A DNA stretch of 64,000 nt from Brienomyrus brachyistius (lineage: Eukaryota; Chordata; Actinopteri; Osteoglossiformes; Mormyridae). Below are positions 1 to 11,612 of this stretch, one piece after another. The stretch lies in the NCBI RefSeq assembly GCF_023856365.1, contig NC_064541.1:19344214-19408213 (forward strand), read 5' to 3'. The notes below the pieces were generated by a model. It saw nothing but the letters and a program-made list of their open reading frames with translations, was not told the origin of the DNA and made no database searches. A program made the translations under genes and the position numbers. Positions within the stretch are counted from its first letter, which is position 1, and every line of letters begins with the position of its first letter.

Positions 1-3000
1 GTAAGCCTGTATGTTGAACGTGGGGCTTTTGAGCAGACCAGGGATGTATATTCCTTAGCATTCTTCTGCATTTAGCTTTTGGAGGCCGTGAAGGAACATT
101 AGTGCGTCGCTTAGTGCAGAGACCGTCAAGGGAAATGCGGCTGTGAGGGTGACCGAGCAGAAACCAGGGGACAGAAGTAAAGATAACTGACAAGCTTTAG
201 ACTTGAGTATTTTGCTGCAGATGAAGAGTTATGGATTCAGATCTATAAAGTATTTGTCCTCAGAATGTGCACGGTGTTCCACTTTGCAGGGAATTCTGGG
301 AAGTCGCTGTTTATTGTGCATTCGGTGGACTGACAGGTGTTTGAGTCCTTAAGGCGACTCTCAAAGGCAGGTCCCCATAGACAAAGGCATAATTAGACGA
401 GATTAAGCTGGAATCACATAACGTCTCCTACAGGCTCCACCTGCCATCTAGCGGACACCAAAAAACTCAGCAGTTCAGCAGTTAAATCTGAAATGATAGA
501 GCAGCATCGCTGGTTTGCTCTCTACTTCATATGCCTGAAAGGCAGGACTGGATGTTGAAATTTCAAATAACATTTGATAACTGGAAGGGCAAGCATGTCT
601 ACCGTTGAAATGCAGCGGTTAAGCACATATTCAGTGTTCATTAGATGCATTTACCCCGAAAAGCAGGGTAACAAACCAAATAATGTTTTATTCACAGCTT
701 ATACACACATCTCTGCAGCCCTGACCAGGAAAAGCAGTTAGAAGATGGATGGATGGATGGATGGATGAATGGATGGATGAAACATAGTTTCATGAATGCC
801 AATATCCTACTGTAATTTTCTCCTTTCAGTTATATTATGATTATGTTTTATTTTCTTTGCCCTTCATTTTGAAAAAATGTGCTATGAAGTAATTGTGTTT
901 TTTTTTTTTTAAAAAAAAAAAAACAATACATTCATATATAAGGTGAAGCTGGTTATTAATCTGTTTACTTTAAAAGTGTGACTTGGGTCAATGTCTGTAC
1001 CTTTCAGCCTGATATGTAGAAGAAGACGCTACAATGAGTCTCTATCCAGATACAGACAGAAAATTAGCTGATGTGTTAAAAGTGAATGTATCCGCTTCCT
1101 GTTATAATGCAGCTGTGGTTTCAAACATACTTCCCTTGGTTTCACTGGGGTCTTCTTAATACGTATTTGATTGTCAATGATTTTCTTATTCGTCGTCATT
1201 TCTCATGCTGAAATGCATGTGTAGGATACACATGACGAGCAAGTGGGAAAATGACTGTGTTTTCCCGGCTTGTTTTATACTTACTTGCAATACTAAGAGA
1301 TGGCCGCAAGATGGCAACACACAACAAATAACGCACTCATGACGCCGCAAAAAGGTGTTCCGTAAGGAACCTGGTTAATGTAGTGCGCTAAAAAGATTAG
1401 ACTTACAGACTTTTTTCCTTTAAATTCATCAGAGATTTTCTTTATTTCTCCAAATTGACAGAAACTTTGTTGTGCTGATTTTTAAAATCATTTTTATCAT
1501 TGCTCGGATGATTTTGAAAACAAATTGGAGTCTTGCAGAAAATATCAAAAACATCCCAGAGAACGTCGTAAAAATCCATTTATATCTAATGACTGATGAG
1601 ACGAGAAGTCGGAGAGCATTTAGACACGTACAATTGTGACCTTATTCAGTTTCATTGAGGTGCACCTTTTCAATCTGAGAAATAAATACGATTGCTTTCT
1701 GGAGTAGAGCGTCTTTCCCCTTCGGTCACAGTGAAAAGTAGATTTATTAGACTCATGATTCATTCATGCCCCTCTGTTGTTCATGTTTAGTAATGACTTT
1801 CTATTGATCCCTTTTAGCCGTAATGTTTATATACAGGGAGCCCCGAGCGTTTCAGACTCAGTTCGCTTTGAACGGCACTTTATAAATGTATAAACTTCAC
1901 TTTGCTGCCAGTAGTTATAATGGCGTTAAAATATGCATGGCAGTTTTTTTTTTTGTATGTTTGTAAAGAAGTAAAGATATATTTTTAAATATGGCGCATA
2001 GAGGGGGGCATATTTTAAATTCCTTGATTGGTTTAATTTTGTTGAATTATATTCAAAATTGTTTCACAAAACAGCCAATGGTAGCTAATATCACAATAAT
2101 TTACTAAATAGATGTAATTTCTAATTAATATTCTTAAATTTCGTAACTTTTGCGCCAATTTTTACTGATTATTGACTTCATGGTTGGGAAAATAAGAATT
2201 TTCCACTGGATTTTCAGTCATTTAACTACTGAGCAAAATAACTTTTAATAGAGAAAATTCATTCAAATATAGTCTTTCAGCCCTGCTCTTAAAAACGCAT
2301 CTAAAATCTTCAAAATGTGTTCTAATGTGATGTATCTCATGAATGTTGAAAGTAAACGCGGATCATCAGGGCTTTTATTCATGGCAGGCAGTATAAGTGT
2401 GTATTCATATTACCATCACATGGTCATGTATTCACACTGCCTGGTCATTCTTTGTTGTGGAAGAACATTGTCTTCCTTTATGGGACAAATACTCTAAAAC
2501 CCATAGCATCTGTATAGATTGTATTCAAATGTCCTCTTTCAAATCTAAAAATCATTTGTTTTTCAACAAGATAACTACGCTCAGGGTTATTCAAGTACCG
2601 TATTGTCTTATGTACAAGATCCCCAACAGTCCCCAACCTAAACTCTACAGAACTTGGGAGGAGCTGGATCGAAGAGCAAGGCTCTTATGGCCAGAACTTG
2701 TGGAAACTCCTTCGGGACTGTTGGAGAAGCGTTTCAAGTGGCTACATCTGGAGGCTGGAAAACCTTGAGATGTTGAACAAATCTTTTGGTCATTGTAAAA
2801 TTTTAATTGTATTTTTCATTGCTTTCAGACCTTTTACTATGAGGTGAATAACAGCTAAGAGACAAATGCATTTAAAGCAGGTGTGTCCAGACTTTTTACT
2901 GGTACTGTAGGTTTCTTGTGGTTCCTTTATGAGCCACACCACACATTTTACCCTGAGCTTGAACACCTCGGTGTTACGGAGCAGGATGATGGATTGTAGG

Positions 3001-4411
3001 AACCAACGGAACCACTGGTCAAACCATGGCATCTAGAGAAAACTAGAACCAAATAGGCAACAACTACCACAAGGGAAAACTAACAATAAACAAATCTGGG
3101 GAAAACACAGGCAAGAAAGACATTCAGGAACCAAGCAGGGAGCAGACAAACACAGCAAACAGGAACAAACACAGTGACCAACTGAAGAACTTAGGAAGGC
3201 AGGCACTTAAATGCACAAATAATGAGGGCTTCAACAAGGGACAGGTGTGTGATATTACTAAAGCAACTAAGACACTAAGGACTAGGAGTACAAGTAATAG
3301 CTGAGGTTAAACAACAATCACTACAGATTCAAAGACTAGGAGCAAGGGTTATAAAACATTACAGCAAACTCGATAAATGCAGGGAGAACCTAGGAACAAA
3401 CAAGGATCCTCACTGAGAACTCAGAAATGTAAACTAAAGAAATATAAACAAAAAATGTAATCGAAACAAGAAATGGCCAACATGAGTAAGGAGGGACAGG
3501 TCTTAGCTGCATGATCAGCCCATTCAGCCACAGGGAAATCCAGGGAGCAGGGAAACACACTAGGGTGCTAAACCAAGGGAACCTAGGTAAACACAGAACC
3601 GGATGGCATGTGACACCAGCTGGCCAAACAGGGAATTGACAGATAATGCCAGGACTGATCCTGACAATCACTTTTTACTTATTCCGCTGTTTAACAGATG
3701 CTGCCTACCTTTATGAAGAAAAATATACAGATATGCTGTCAAGCTCAGTACTCTTAGGAACCACGATAGCCCCGTGGAGAATCGTTAGCATCCTGTCTCC
3801 TCCCTCCCTTTCTCTTTCTCTCTCTCTCTCTCACTCCCTTTCCATATCCACACATCCAATGTCACTTCATCACCTCCTTTCCCTTTATCATTCCCGATGC
3901 CTGTTATTATCAACATTACGTTGCTGCGAAGGAGCTATTAGAGATTTCCTCAGTATACTGTAATTACAAGCTTGTGACATTTTCATGTTAAGTGCTCATC
4001 AGCGCGGCTTCTCAGTCAACTCCTGTTTTGTCTCAGGTAATTAACGGAGAAACAGTGATTAATTTTCTAATGGGGAAGTTCAACGTGGGAGGCCAGCTGT
4101 CTGCCTCATTTGGACACTGATGAATCTGAGAGCAATATGAGGCCTTGGAGAAAACTGCAGAAACGCCATGAAGAGCTACATGAAGAAGAGCTACATGAAG
4201 AAGAGCTACATGAAGAGCTTCATGAAGAGCTACGGTTCCTGCTGCATGGACACTGGTAAATTATTTCCTCGAGTTTAGCCAAGAAATGTCTATGACACTG
4301 ATGCCATAAGATTACAAAGAGAATCTCTGAATGTCCTTCTGTTCCATTGATGCATCCATTCTACACTAAATTCATTTTGTAAATCATAGAATAAGCACAT
4401 AATATATATAT
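1..4411. other. Non-coding, AT-rich, no gene recognised
   Basis: Only short frames, none resembling a protein. A (GGAT)n tract at 746-779 follows a SINE-like GACCAGGAAAAGCAGTTAG end, and a CT-rich microsatellite lies at about 3796-3835. At 4160-4228 an ~18-bp imperfect repeat (GAAGAGCTACAT) occurs. 3040-3665 is listed separately. Confidence 0.7.
3040..3665. repeat. Purine/AC-rich block, probable old transposon, resembles 45235-45640
   Basis: Long A/C/G-rich run with phrases such as GACAGGTGTGTGAT, GACTAGGAG and CAGCTGGCC. Similar phrases in similar order (AACAGGTGTGAG, GACTAGGGG, GCTGGCCAG) occur at 45235-45640. Element type unknown; no coding evidence. Confidence 0.35.
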
Positions 4412-4873
4412 AGGAACATCTGCGGGGAGTATGGGCTGGAAGTCCCAGGGTCAAGATGGGAGACACCTCCAAAGGTGGCTGAGAATGATAAGGCTAAGAT
4501 CCTGTGGGACTTCCAGATACAGACTGACAAACTGGTAATGGCTAACCAACCGGACATAGTAGTGGTGGACAAGCAGAGGAAGAAGGCCGTAGTGATAGAC
4601 GTAGCAATCCCAAGCGATGGTAACATCAGGAAGAAGGAACATGAGAAGCTCGAGAAATACCAAGGGCTGAGAGAAGAGCTAGAAAAGATGTGGAAGGTGA
4701 AGGTAACAGTGGTCCCAGTGGTAATTGGAACACTCGGGGCAGTAACGCCCAAACTGGGAGAGTGGCTCCAACAGATTCCAGGAATGACATCTGAGATCTC
4801 TGTCCAGAAGAGCGCAATCCTAGGAACAGCTAAGATACTGCGCAGGACCCTCAAGCTCCCAGGCCTCTGGTAG
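4412..4873 (+). pseudogene. 3' end of a non-LTR retrotransposon ORF (C-terminal part only)
   Basis: An open frame of about 153 codons with no start of its own, reading GEYGLEVPGSRWE, ILWDFQIQTDK, QPDIVVVDKQRKKAVVIDVA and ending RRTLKLPGLW before TAG. I recognise this as the recurrent C-terminal tail of fish non-LTR elements, seen downstream of reverse transcriptase. The PD...ID-type motif suggests an endonuclease-like region, but the clade is not certain. The upstream reverse transcriptase is absent, so this is a 5'-truncated insertion. A (TA)n tail follows. The frame is intact, so insertion is probably not ancient. Confidence 0.7.
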
Positions 4874-4927
4874 AGGACCCGAGCTTGAAGGACAAAGACC
4901 GCCCACAGGAGGGCGAGTGGGGAATTT

Positions 4928-4933
<6 letters not shown>

Positions 4934-4996
<63 letters not shown>
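4934..4996. repeat. (TA)n microsatellite
   Basis: About 31 uninterrupted TA units just after the 3' end of the retrotransposon fragment, possibly grown from its tail. Confidence 0.95.
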
Positions 4997-4998
<2 letters not shown>

Positions 4999-7900
4999 AT
5001 GAGCCTGTGTGGTCATATTTAACTCACCGGGTGCTCAAGTTGGTAAAATATGGAGCAGTTTGACATTCGGAAGCTTTCTCCCGCTCAATAGTAAGTGGGC
5101 TTATTAGAGTCATGACTTATTCATACTGCTCATGTGCCTTGATGACTTTTCATTGATCCTATTTAGTCCAGCTGAGCTCACATGTGGACTCAGTTCCCTT
5201 ATGGAAACAGCAAAAGTATAATTAACTTTTATGCTGTTTTTGTATGATTCCGGTAACAATTTGTAACGGTACATAACAATATATGCCAATGCATTAAATA
5301 TCAGATGGAAAATGGGTTTGAATTTGCTACATAGTAACAGTAGATTTATTACTATTATTATTAAACCTTATTATTAATAAATTATTAATGATCAAACCTT
5401 GTGTTTATTAAAACCCCACTGGAAAAACAATGGGGCTCATGTGCCCTCTGAGGTCAGCGAGATATCAGTCACACCGATGGAGGCCCCCCCCTCAGATCGT
5501 CAGACTGTGAGGCCTGCAAATGGGATGCCGACGTTAAAAAGAAAAAGCATGTGTGAAAATTCTGCTCGCAGCTGCTGTTCAAGTAAATCGGGCAGAATGT
5601 AGAATTAACAGAGAGCTCAGTGGGGATTGTGGCCTGCGTCTTACCGAAGACGGAGAACATGGTGATCAAACTGCAACAGCTCAACCCACTGATGTACAGA
5701 CTGAGCACAGCCACTAATAGCATTTCTTAGCAGATGAAAGATTCTTGTTCCATCAGCTGTTGTGTTACTCTGAGCCATTGTTAAAACCAAGGGGGATCTG
5801 GGTGGCCCAGGACCCCCCCCCCCCCCCCTAAGAGCTGAGGGACGCCCCATAACAGAGAAAATATAAGCCTTGGGGACCCCCGTAAAATCACCATCTTACT
5901 CGATTCAGCGGCACCTCAGCCCTGTCAACAAGAATATTTTCACGCCATGGTCAGACTGGCCACCAGGGGGCCCCCAAGACCTCTGACAATTCAAACACTG
6001 CTCTGAGCGCCTGTCTTCGTTACATACGTGTGCTGGGTATGAACATTTCACAGGGATATTGTGCTGCTGCGACATGGGCTGGGACCCGGAGCACAGTGCA
6101 CTAATCACATTTATAAAACCATGATTACGTCATACATAATGTTAGCAGGTTAGCATGCCCAGTGGATCCAGGGCAGTGGGTCACCCTCAGACCTGCAGAT
6201 GTTTTCTTCACCCCAATCCTTTGCTCCTCTCCTCTGTTGTTTTCCAGCATTTACTTTGTTCTCCTGTATCACAAACAGTTTGCTGTCCATGAGATATGTA
6301 CTTGCACCCATTCCACTCTTAATAACAGAAACTAAGTATAAGTGTCCTTTTTGATTCTGTCTGGAAAGGTTCTCACATAGTATGGTTACTGTATGTGTCA
6401 GACCTATTCTGCTTGCTTTTCTGCTTGCTATGGTACATTTAGGCACTGATATAATTTATACTTGAGGAATGCTGTACTTCATAGAGCTGCTGGTATAGTA
6501 GTTCAATGTCCCCTCTGGTAATGCAAGTGCATTTGGATTTAGAGACACATTTGCTTGATTTAGTACTCCATCCTGCCAGTGTTTCTCCATCATACTGACA
6601 ATCAGTCATTCTGGACCGAAGAGGGCAGTATGGTCTCGCTAGAGGTATGTGAGTAGCTATCACAGATGGGAGAGAAACACTAACTATTAAAATCAAGCAG
6701 CTCAGTGTGTTTATCTGACCTTGAAGCTAAAGTCTCAAATACGATCCCACTGTCATACTTAGAAAATGTGGTGGCGTGATCAAGCAGCAGGTTATTTGGA
6801 GTTATTTGTGTTACAGCTTGGCGTGTGGAAAAGCACATTAGATCCAACTGAAAAAGTTATCCAGCCATTAACACCTCAGAGGGAGTTTAGGTGACATAGG
6901 ATTTCCTTTAAATCAGAGCTAGATAAGATTTTAACAACTCTGAGCTATTAGGTAAGTTCTCCCCAAACGAGCTTGATGGGCCGAATGGCCTCCTCTCGTT
7001 TGTAAATTTCTTATGTTCGTATGACTTTATTTTGCATCAAATCTAAAAACAGTTACAAGTCATGTTCTTTACAGCTGCAAAGCATCTATTGCAGGGCACC
7101 TCGTTCCTGCCTCTGCAGTGTTTAGTCGCAGCCCTAAACCTCATCAGCAGCATCGCAGAATTTGAGTCAGATACCTTAACATACCTGGTTATTTGTATCA
7201 AGTGTGTAATTGTAAACACGCGATGAGAGCACATGAACGCCAATATGAATTTGTATTTACCAGTGGGATATTCTTTAAGCCCCCGTTCCCACACTGGGGG
7301 GGGGGGCGTGTCATTACAACAATCATGGCAGAGGCCATGGGTAGCTCCACCGTGAAAGGCAAACGAGTAAATTTTATGTAGCATGTCATTGCAGAACTAT
7401 GAATGATGAGGAGATTGTTAAATGGTCTACCAGGAAAAACATTGATCAGTTTTTGTATCAGTATTTGAAATGAAGCCGGCCAGCTACCTGCTGTTTGAGC
7501 AAAGGGTTACGAAAAATTAACGCTACAAATGCATTTTGCCATTGGAGCAACGAAAAATACGGCAAAACAAAAAGTAGCTCTCTCATCGCCTCCATTTTAC
7601 TCCGACTTCCCACTTGGACACTCTTCATGTCATAATTACGATTTCCCTAGATCTTCCGAGTGAGACCTGAAGGCAGCATAAGCTCTGTAGGGTGGTAGGT
7701 CTCCTGTAGCAGGAATGTGCACCTTAATCTATTGGATTTGACACCAATTCTCAGGGCCTGAGGTAATTCCTGAAGCATGTCAATTTTCAGTAGTTGAAAT
7801 TGGAATTGAGACTGATAAAGATAAACAGGAAATCAAACAATATGGGATTATCTGCTGCTGTAACCCTGCTTCAGCTTTCATCAGCTGTAGTCGGAGGACA

Positions 7901-8583
7901 ATCACAGGACCCCAGCGATGGGCTGACCATCCAGTGGGTCCTGCTGGCAAAATCTATCACTCAGCAAAAAACCATCACGGAAACCCCACCAGGGAGCTCA
8001 AAATCGAGGGTTGATTTTTAATCCCAGTCCATGTGACCTTTGACCTCAATAACACATGGCTTCTTCTTTGATTGAGTGCAGAATTTTCCAGTTAACCTGA
8101 CTGGGAACCGCTTCCATGCCACTGTACCACACACCTCTGAAGTGCTGATTCCTGCAATAAAGCTGTGGAGAGAACTGGACTAACTCAGTTTAAGAGAGAC
8201 AGGTTTTTCAAGGGCCAGTTTCCTGGCGGGCTTGTGTACAGTGGACACGTCCGATAGCGGAACAGCAGGACAGCTGGAGCGAAGTGACAGACCACTGGAA
8301 TGGCATCTGCTCAGAGCCGTTCCCTGAATCCTCTTCGCCGCACATCTAACTGAATGTACTGTCACAACGCGTTGGCCAAATGCCTCATGGAAATAATGTG
8401 CTGCTTCCTTGCAAAAATGACACAGTTCTGTTCTTTGGTTCTGGAATTTAACTGTAAACATTTAATTTCAGGTGCTTCTTTTGTGCTCTGTCTTCAGTGA
8501 TGTAATATTCAATAGGGACATGAACCTAAACCATTTTATTTCAACTTCACTTGCTTTCATCTTCTCTGCTGCATCCTGCTCAA
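4997..8583. other. Non-coding interval, no gene recognised
   Basis: Short frames only. Contains a C16 run at 5813-5828, a G-rich stretch near 7300 and the dispersed repeat tail at 6870-7025. Confidence 0.65.
6870..7025 (+). repeat. Dispersed fish repeat (3' end, TGGGCCGAATGGCC)
   Basis: GAGCTTGATGGGCCGAATGG followed by CCTCCTCTCGTTTGT and a TTATGTTCGTATG end is a phrase I recall from many fish genomes as a retroposon 3' end. Only the tail part is clear here. Confidence 0.5.
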
Positions 8584-8729
8584 AGGTGGATAGTTCAGGT
8601 TCAGAACCTAAAATTCAGACCAAGATTTTGCTTCGATCAGTCAGTATGAAGAGCTGCAGTCACTCAGCTGGTTGGTTTAAACAAAATCCTGGTCTGGACT
8701 CGTACTTTCTGGACCTGATCTATCCACCT
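8584..8729. mobile_element. Foldback element, copy 1
   Basis: Inverted outer arms AGGTGGATAG and CTATCCACCT, with inner arms TTCAGACCAAGATTTTG and CAAAATCCTGGTCTGGA. Sequence is shared with copies at 31312 and 57227. No coding capacity. Confidence 0.8.
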
Positions 8730-8852
8730 CTGATCCTGCCTTATTAGTGGTATAATAATTAATTGACAATAAAACTCGAGGTCTTTGTTTGGGGTCAGAG
8801 AGCATCTGCAAAAGAAGATTACAGTATTTTTTATAATATACCCTCACTAATA

Positions 8853-9100
8853 CCCATCCATCCATCCATCCATCCATTTTCTGTAACCACCTATCCTATT
8901 CGGTGTCACGAGGGGTCCAGTGCCTATCCTGGAGGCTGCGAGTGCAAGGCAGGGAACAACCCAGGATGGGGCGCTAAGCCAGTGCAGCTCTTATTAATAT
9001 CCATCCATTTTCCAAACCGCTTATCCTTCTGGGTCGCGGGGGGTCCGGAGTCTATCCTAGAAGCTATGAGCACTAGGCAGGGAACAACCAAGGACGTTCT
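8853..9100 (-). mobile_element. Two adjacent 3'-end fragments of the SINE family
   Basis: Two successive CCATCCATTTTC...GGTGTCACGAGGGGTCC / GGGTCGCGGGGGGTCC segments (8853-8979 and 9001-9100) match the 3' part of the copies at 12596 and 41717. Both are truncated before the head. Confidence 0.7.
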
Positions 9101-9145
9101 GTAGATTGGCTGCTTGCCCAAATTGGAAGGTCATTCGCAAGAATT

Positions 9146-9514
9146 AAGTACTCAAATATATTACTATTCAAATATGATCATAAATGAAGTACTCAAATGT
9201 ATTACTATTCAAATATGATCATAAATGAAGTACTCAAATGTATTACTATTCAAATATGATCATAAATGAAGTACTCAAATATATTACTATTCAAATATGA
9301 TCATATATGAAGTACTCAAATGTATTACTATTCAAATATGATCATAAATGAAGTACTCAAATGTATTACTATTCAAATATGATCATAAATGAAGTACTCA
9401 AATATATTACTATTCAAATATGATCATAAATGAAGTACTCAAATGTATTACTATTCAAATATGATCATAAATGAAGTACTCAAATGTATTACTATTCAAA
9501 TACAATCACAAATA
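9146..9514. repeat. 41-bp minisatellite, nine units, three-unit higher-order pattern
   Basis: Nine consecutive units starting AAGTACTCAAAT. At one site units read ATATATT or ATGTATT in the order A,G,G,A,G,G,A,G,G. The last unit diverges at its end. Confidence 0.97.
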
Positions 9515-10272
9515 TGACAGACATCTTTACACTTTACATTTAGGTATGCAGATATTTGACATATAATTTTAAAAAAAAAAAAAAAAAAATACATGTTTCT
9601 CTATATTGAATAGCACACAGGGCATTTTATAAATAATAAACACAATAAATGATGTTTGTGCATATTTATCTTTTTCATATTGGAATTTAGATGTTCACCG
9701 AATACAAGAATTGTTCTAGAATAAAACAGGAAATGCCTATTGTCTCCTTATCTGTAGTATAAATGGTTCGTTTTTGTAATAAATAATCACAGGTCTTGCA
9801 TGAGGCTAATGAGTGGTCCATTCATTTCCCTCCGCAAACCTCAAAGGCCTGGATCGGTGATGACGGCACGGGGGCGGTTTAGCCGAGCGTTGCACTCAGA
9901 CGAGGAAAGGCAGCTCACCAGCAAAAAGCTTAACAGAAGTAGCACAGAAAGTGAAACTCAGCCAGCTGTCACTCATTCTTCTCCTATCAGGTTTCACCCC
10001 CCTAGGAATAGTCACCTTCACTGCGCCCATTAACTCGGTTTCCTCTCACTCTGATCATGGTGAACCAGTCTGCTCACATTCTACCGAACAACTCGTCAGG
10101 TGCTCAGTTAAACATTAAGTATTTTCTCAACTAAAGAAATTGTTAGAGGTCTGAACAGTGCTGGAGAAGCAGCGTGTACCAGACACTGCGCCAGTGCTGG
10201 ACTGGGAGGCTGGTTGCAGTGGGGAGGCCAGGATTCCTGAAAATAACACTGGATAAAAACGGGACACAGATT

Positions 10273-10278
10273 TTTATT
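10273..10278 (-). promoter_or_regulatory. Candidate plcl2 polyadenylation signal
   Basis: Canonical AATAAA on the minus strand (plus-strand TTTATT), the first one after the plcl2 stop codon. No transcript evidence supports its use. Confidence 0.3.
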
Positions 10279-10532
10279 TTCCAATACAGCAGAATCCCAT
10301 TATGTATGGCACCCAAAAAAAAAACGAATAATGTTACACAGCTGAGGTCAATAGATAAAGTAAATTAACACTCATTAAATAGCTTTTTAACTAAACTACA
10401 CATGGTGCTTTATCCACCTACCAGGAACTGAGAGGCATGGGGCAGGAACGTAAAAACTGATTCGCATTTTGCACTAAAACATCTAGTATCTTTGACTATC
10501 TGATTTGATGATCTTTGACGATCTAAAGCTCT

Positions 10533-10702
10533 GCTCCCAACGGCCAGCCAGGAAACCCCCCAGTGCTCCCAACGGCCAGCCAGGAAACCCCCCAGTGCTC
10601 CCAACGGCCAGCCAGGAAACCCCCCAGTGCTCCCAACGGCCAGCCAGGAAACCCCCCAGTGCTCCCAACGGCCAGCCAGGAAACCCCCCAGTGCTCCCAA
10701 TG
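10533..10702. repeat. 32-bp minisatellite, about five units, probable plcl2 3' UTR
   Basis: Units start GCTCCCAACGGCCAGCCAGG and contain AAACCCCCCAGT. In the plcl2 sense direction each gives a run of six G and further GGG/GG runs. Confidence 0.95.
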
Positions 10703-11405
10703 ACCAGTCTGGGCCTGCATTTACCTAAGACAGGGGACCTCTGCTTCACCAGATAACAATAATGCATGGAATTGTTCAGAAACTGTTCTTCATATGGAGT
10801 AGCTACTATATTTAACAATACAGAGCAATTCCTGCACTCTGTAGATGCCGTGGGTAAAGATTCACAGTCTCCGCTGTGATGCATAAAAAGAGGCTGAGGC
10901 GGAATCCAAAGGGAAATTTTGGAGAATATTACCCCCCCCCCCCCCCCCCCACAGATCGCCATAACCTGTGTGAGATGCAACAAAATTAAGCACATGGAGC
11001 AAATTTCACATGCCAGTAGGAAGAGACAGGATAGATAAAATCACAGCACAGGGTAAGCACTGCGTAACATCTATAGACCAATACAACAATTAATGATAAT
11101 TCCATAAGATTACACATCCATCCGTCCATCCATCCATTCATCCATATTCTAACCGACCATCCTGGTCAAGATGACAGGGAGTCTGCAAACAAGGCTGGGG
11201 GTTAAACCCCGGATGTGATTCACCATAAGAGGGTTTCCTGTTTCCATCTCGTTTCCTTGGCATTTTACATTCGGGTCAAAGTCCAATGTCACTCAGCCTT
11301 CTGGTGGACCACAGCCACCCGGAACTGAACAGTGGGCCACTCGCCAGCAGTTCTGCAGGCTGCCTTGGGGCTGTGGGGAATAGAATCGTCAGACCCCCCC
11401 CCCCC

Positions 11406-11612
11406 TCAGGTCTCTTCATCTGTTGGCTCTTCTGGAGTAGCCGTCCTCTGAGAAAGTCCCTCCAGGCTGCGATGGGGCCTGATCCCAGCCCCCCCCCCAG
11501 CTCTGCCCCCTGCACTCCGCTCGCACAGGTTACTGCTCAGTGCAGCACAGTGGATCTGCTTCAGGTTCTCCATAACCTCACTTTTGGCGTGCCTGAGAAG
11601 ATCTGCCTGGCC
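11406..11612 (-). CDS. plcl2: plcl2 coding exon 6 (residues 1043-1110 and stop)
   Basis: Terminal coding exon. The acceptor is ctttccgtccag|GGCCAGGCA at 11613 and the TGA complements 11406-11408. It encodes [20 protein letters not shown], a Gly-rich stretch and then PHRSLEGL ... EEPTDEET before the stop, which parallels the RRSLE and acidic end of other PLCL2 proteins. The Gly-rich stretch is coded by a run of ten G (complement of 11489-11498). The conserved residues on both sides show the correct frame, but one base gained or lost there would replace the tail. The run just after the stop is also poly-G. Confidence 0.9.
   Translation of the reverse strand, partial: GQADLLRHAKSEVMENLKQIHCAALSSNLCERSAGGRAGGGAGIRPHRSLEGLSQRTATPEEPTDEET

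Larger units (their letters stand above)
10255..11405 (-). other. Likely plcl2 3' UTR with G-rich minisatellite
   Basis: Downstream of the plcl2 stop on the minus strand there is no coding signal. The first AATAAA in the sense direction is the complement of 10273-10278, so a UTR of about 1.1 kb is possible. The interval contains a sense-strand G19 run (complement of 10932-10950) and a 32-bp tandem repeat (10533-10702) rich in G on the sense strand. The end of the transcript is inference only. Confidence 0.35.

Noticed and set aside
2397..2768. 123-codon frame with a possible Tc1-like tail (WEELDRRARLLWPEL)
   Set aside because: The resemblance to the end of a Tc1 transposase is too weak, and the first half is unrelated.
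4384..4854. 156-codon antisense frame
   Set aside because: Shadow of the retrotransposon fragment on the other strand, with no recognisable residues.
10410..10995. 170- and 96-codon frames with repeated Gly/Trp motifs
   Set aside because: Products of the 32-bp repeat on the minus strand, in the likely 3' UTR of plcl2.
11276..11515. 79-codon frame over the last plcl2 exon
   Set aside because: It is in a frame shifted by the G run. The true frame is fixed by [11 protein letters not shown] upstream and [11 protein letters not shown] downstream.
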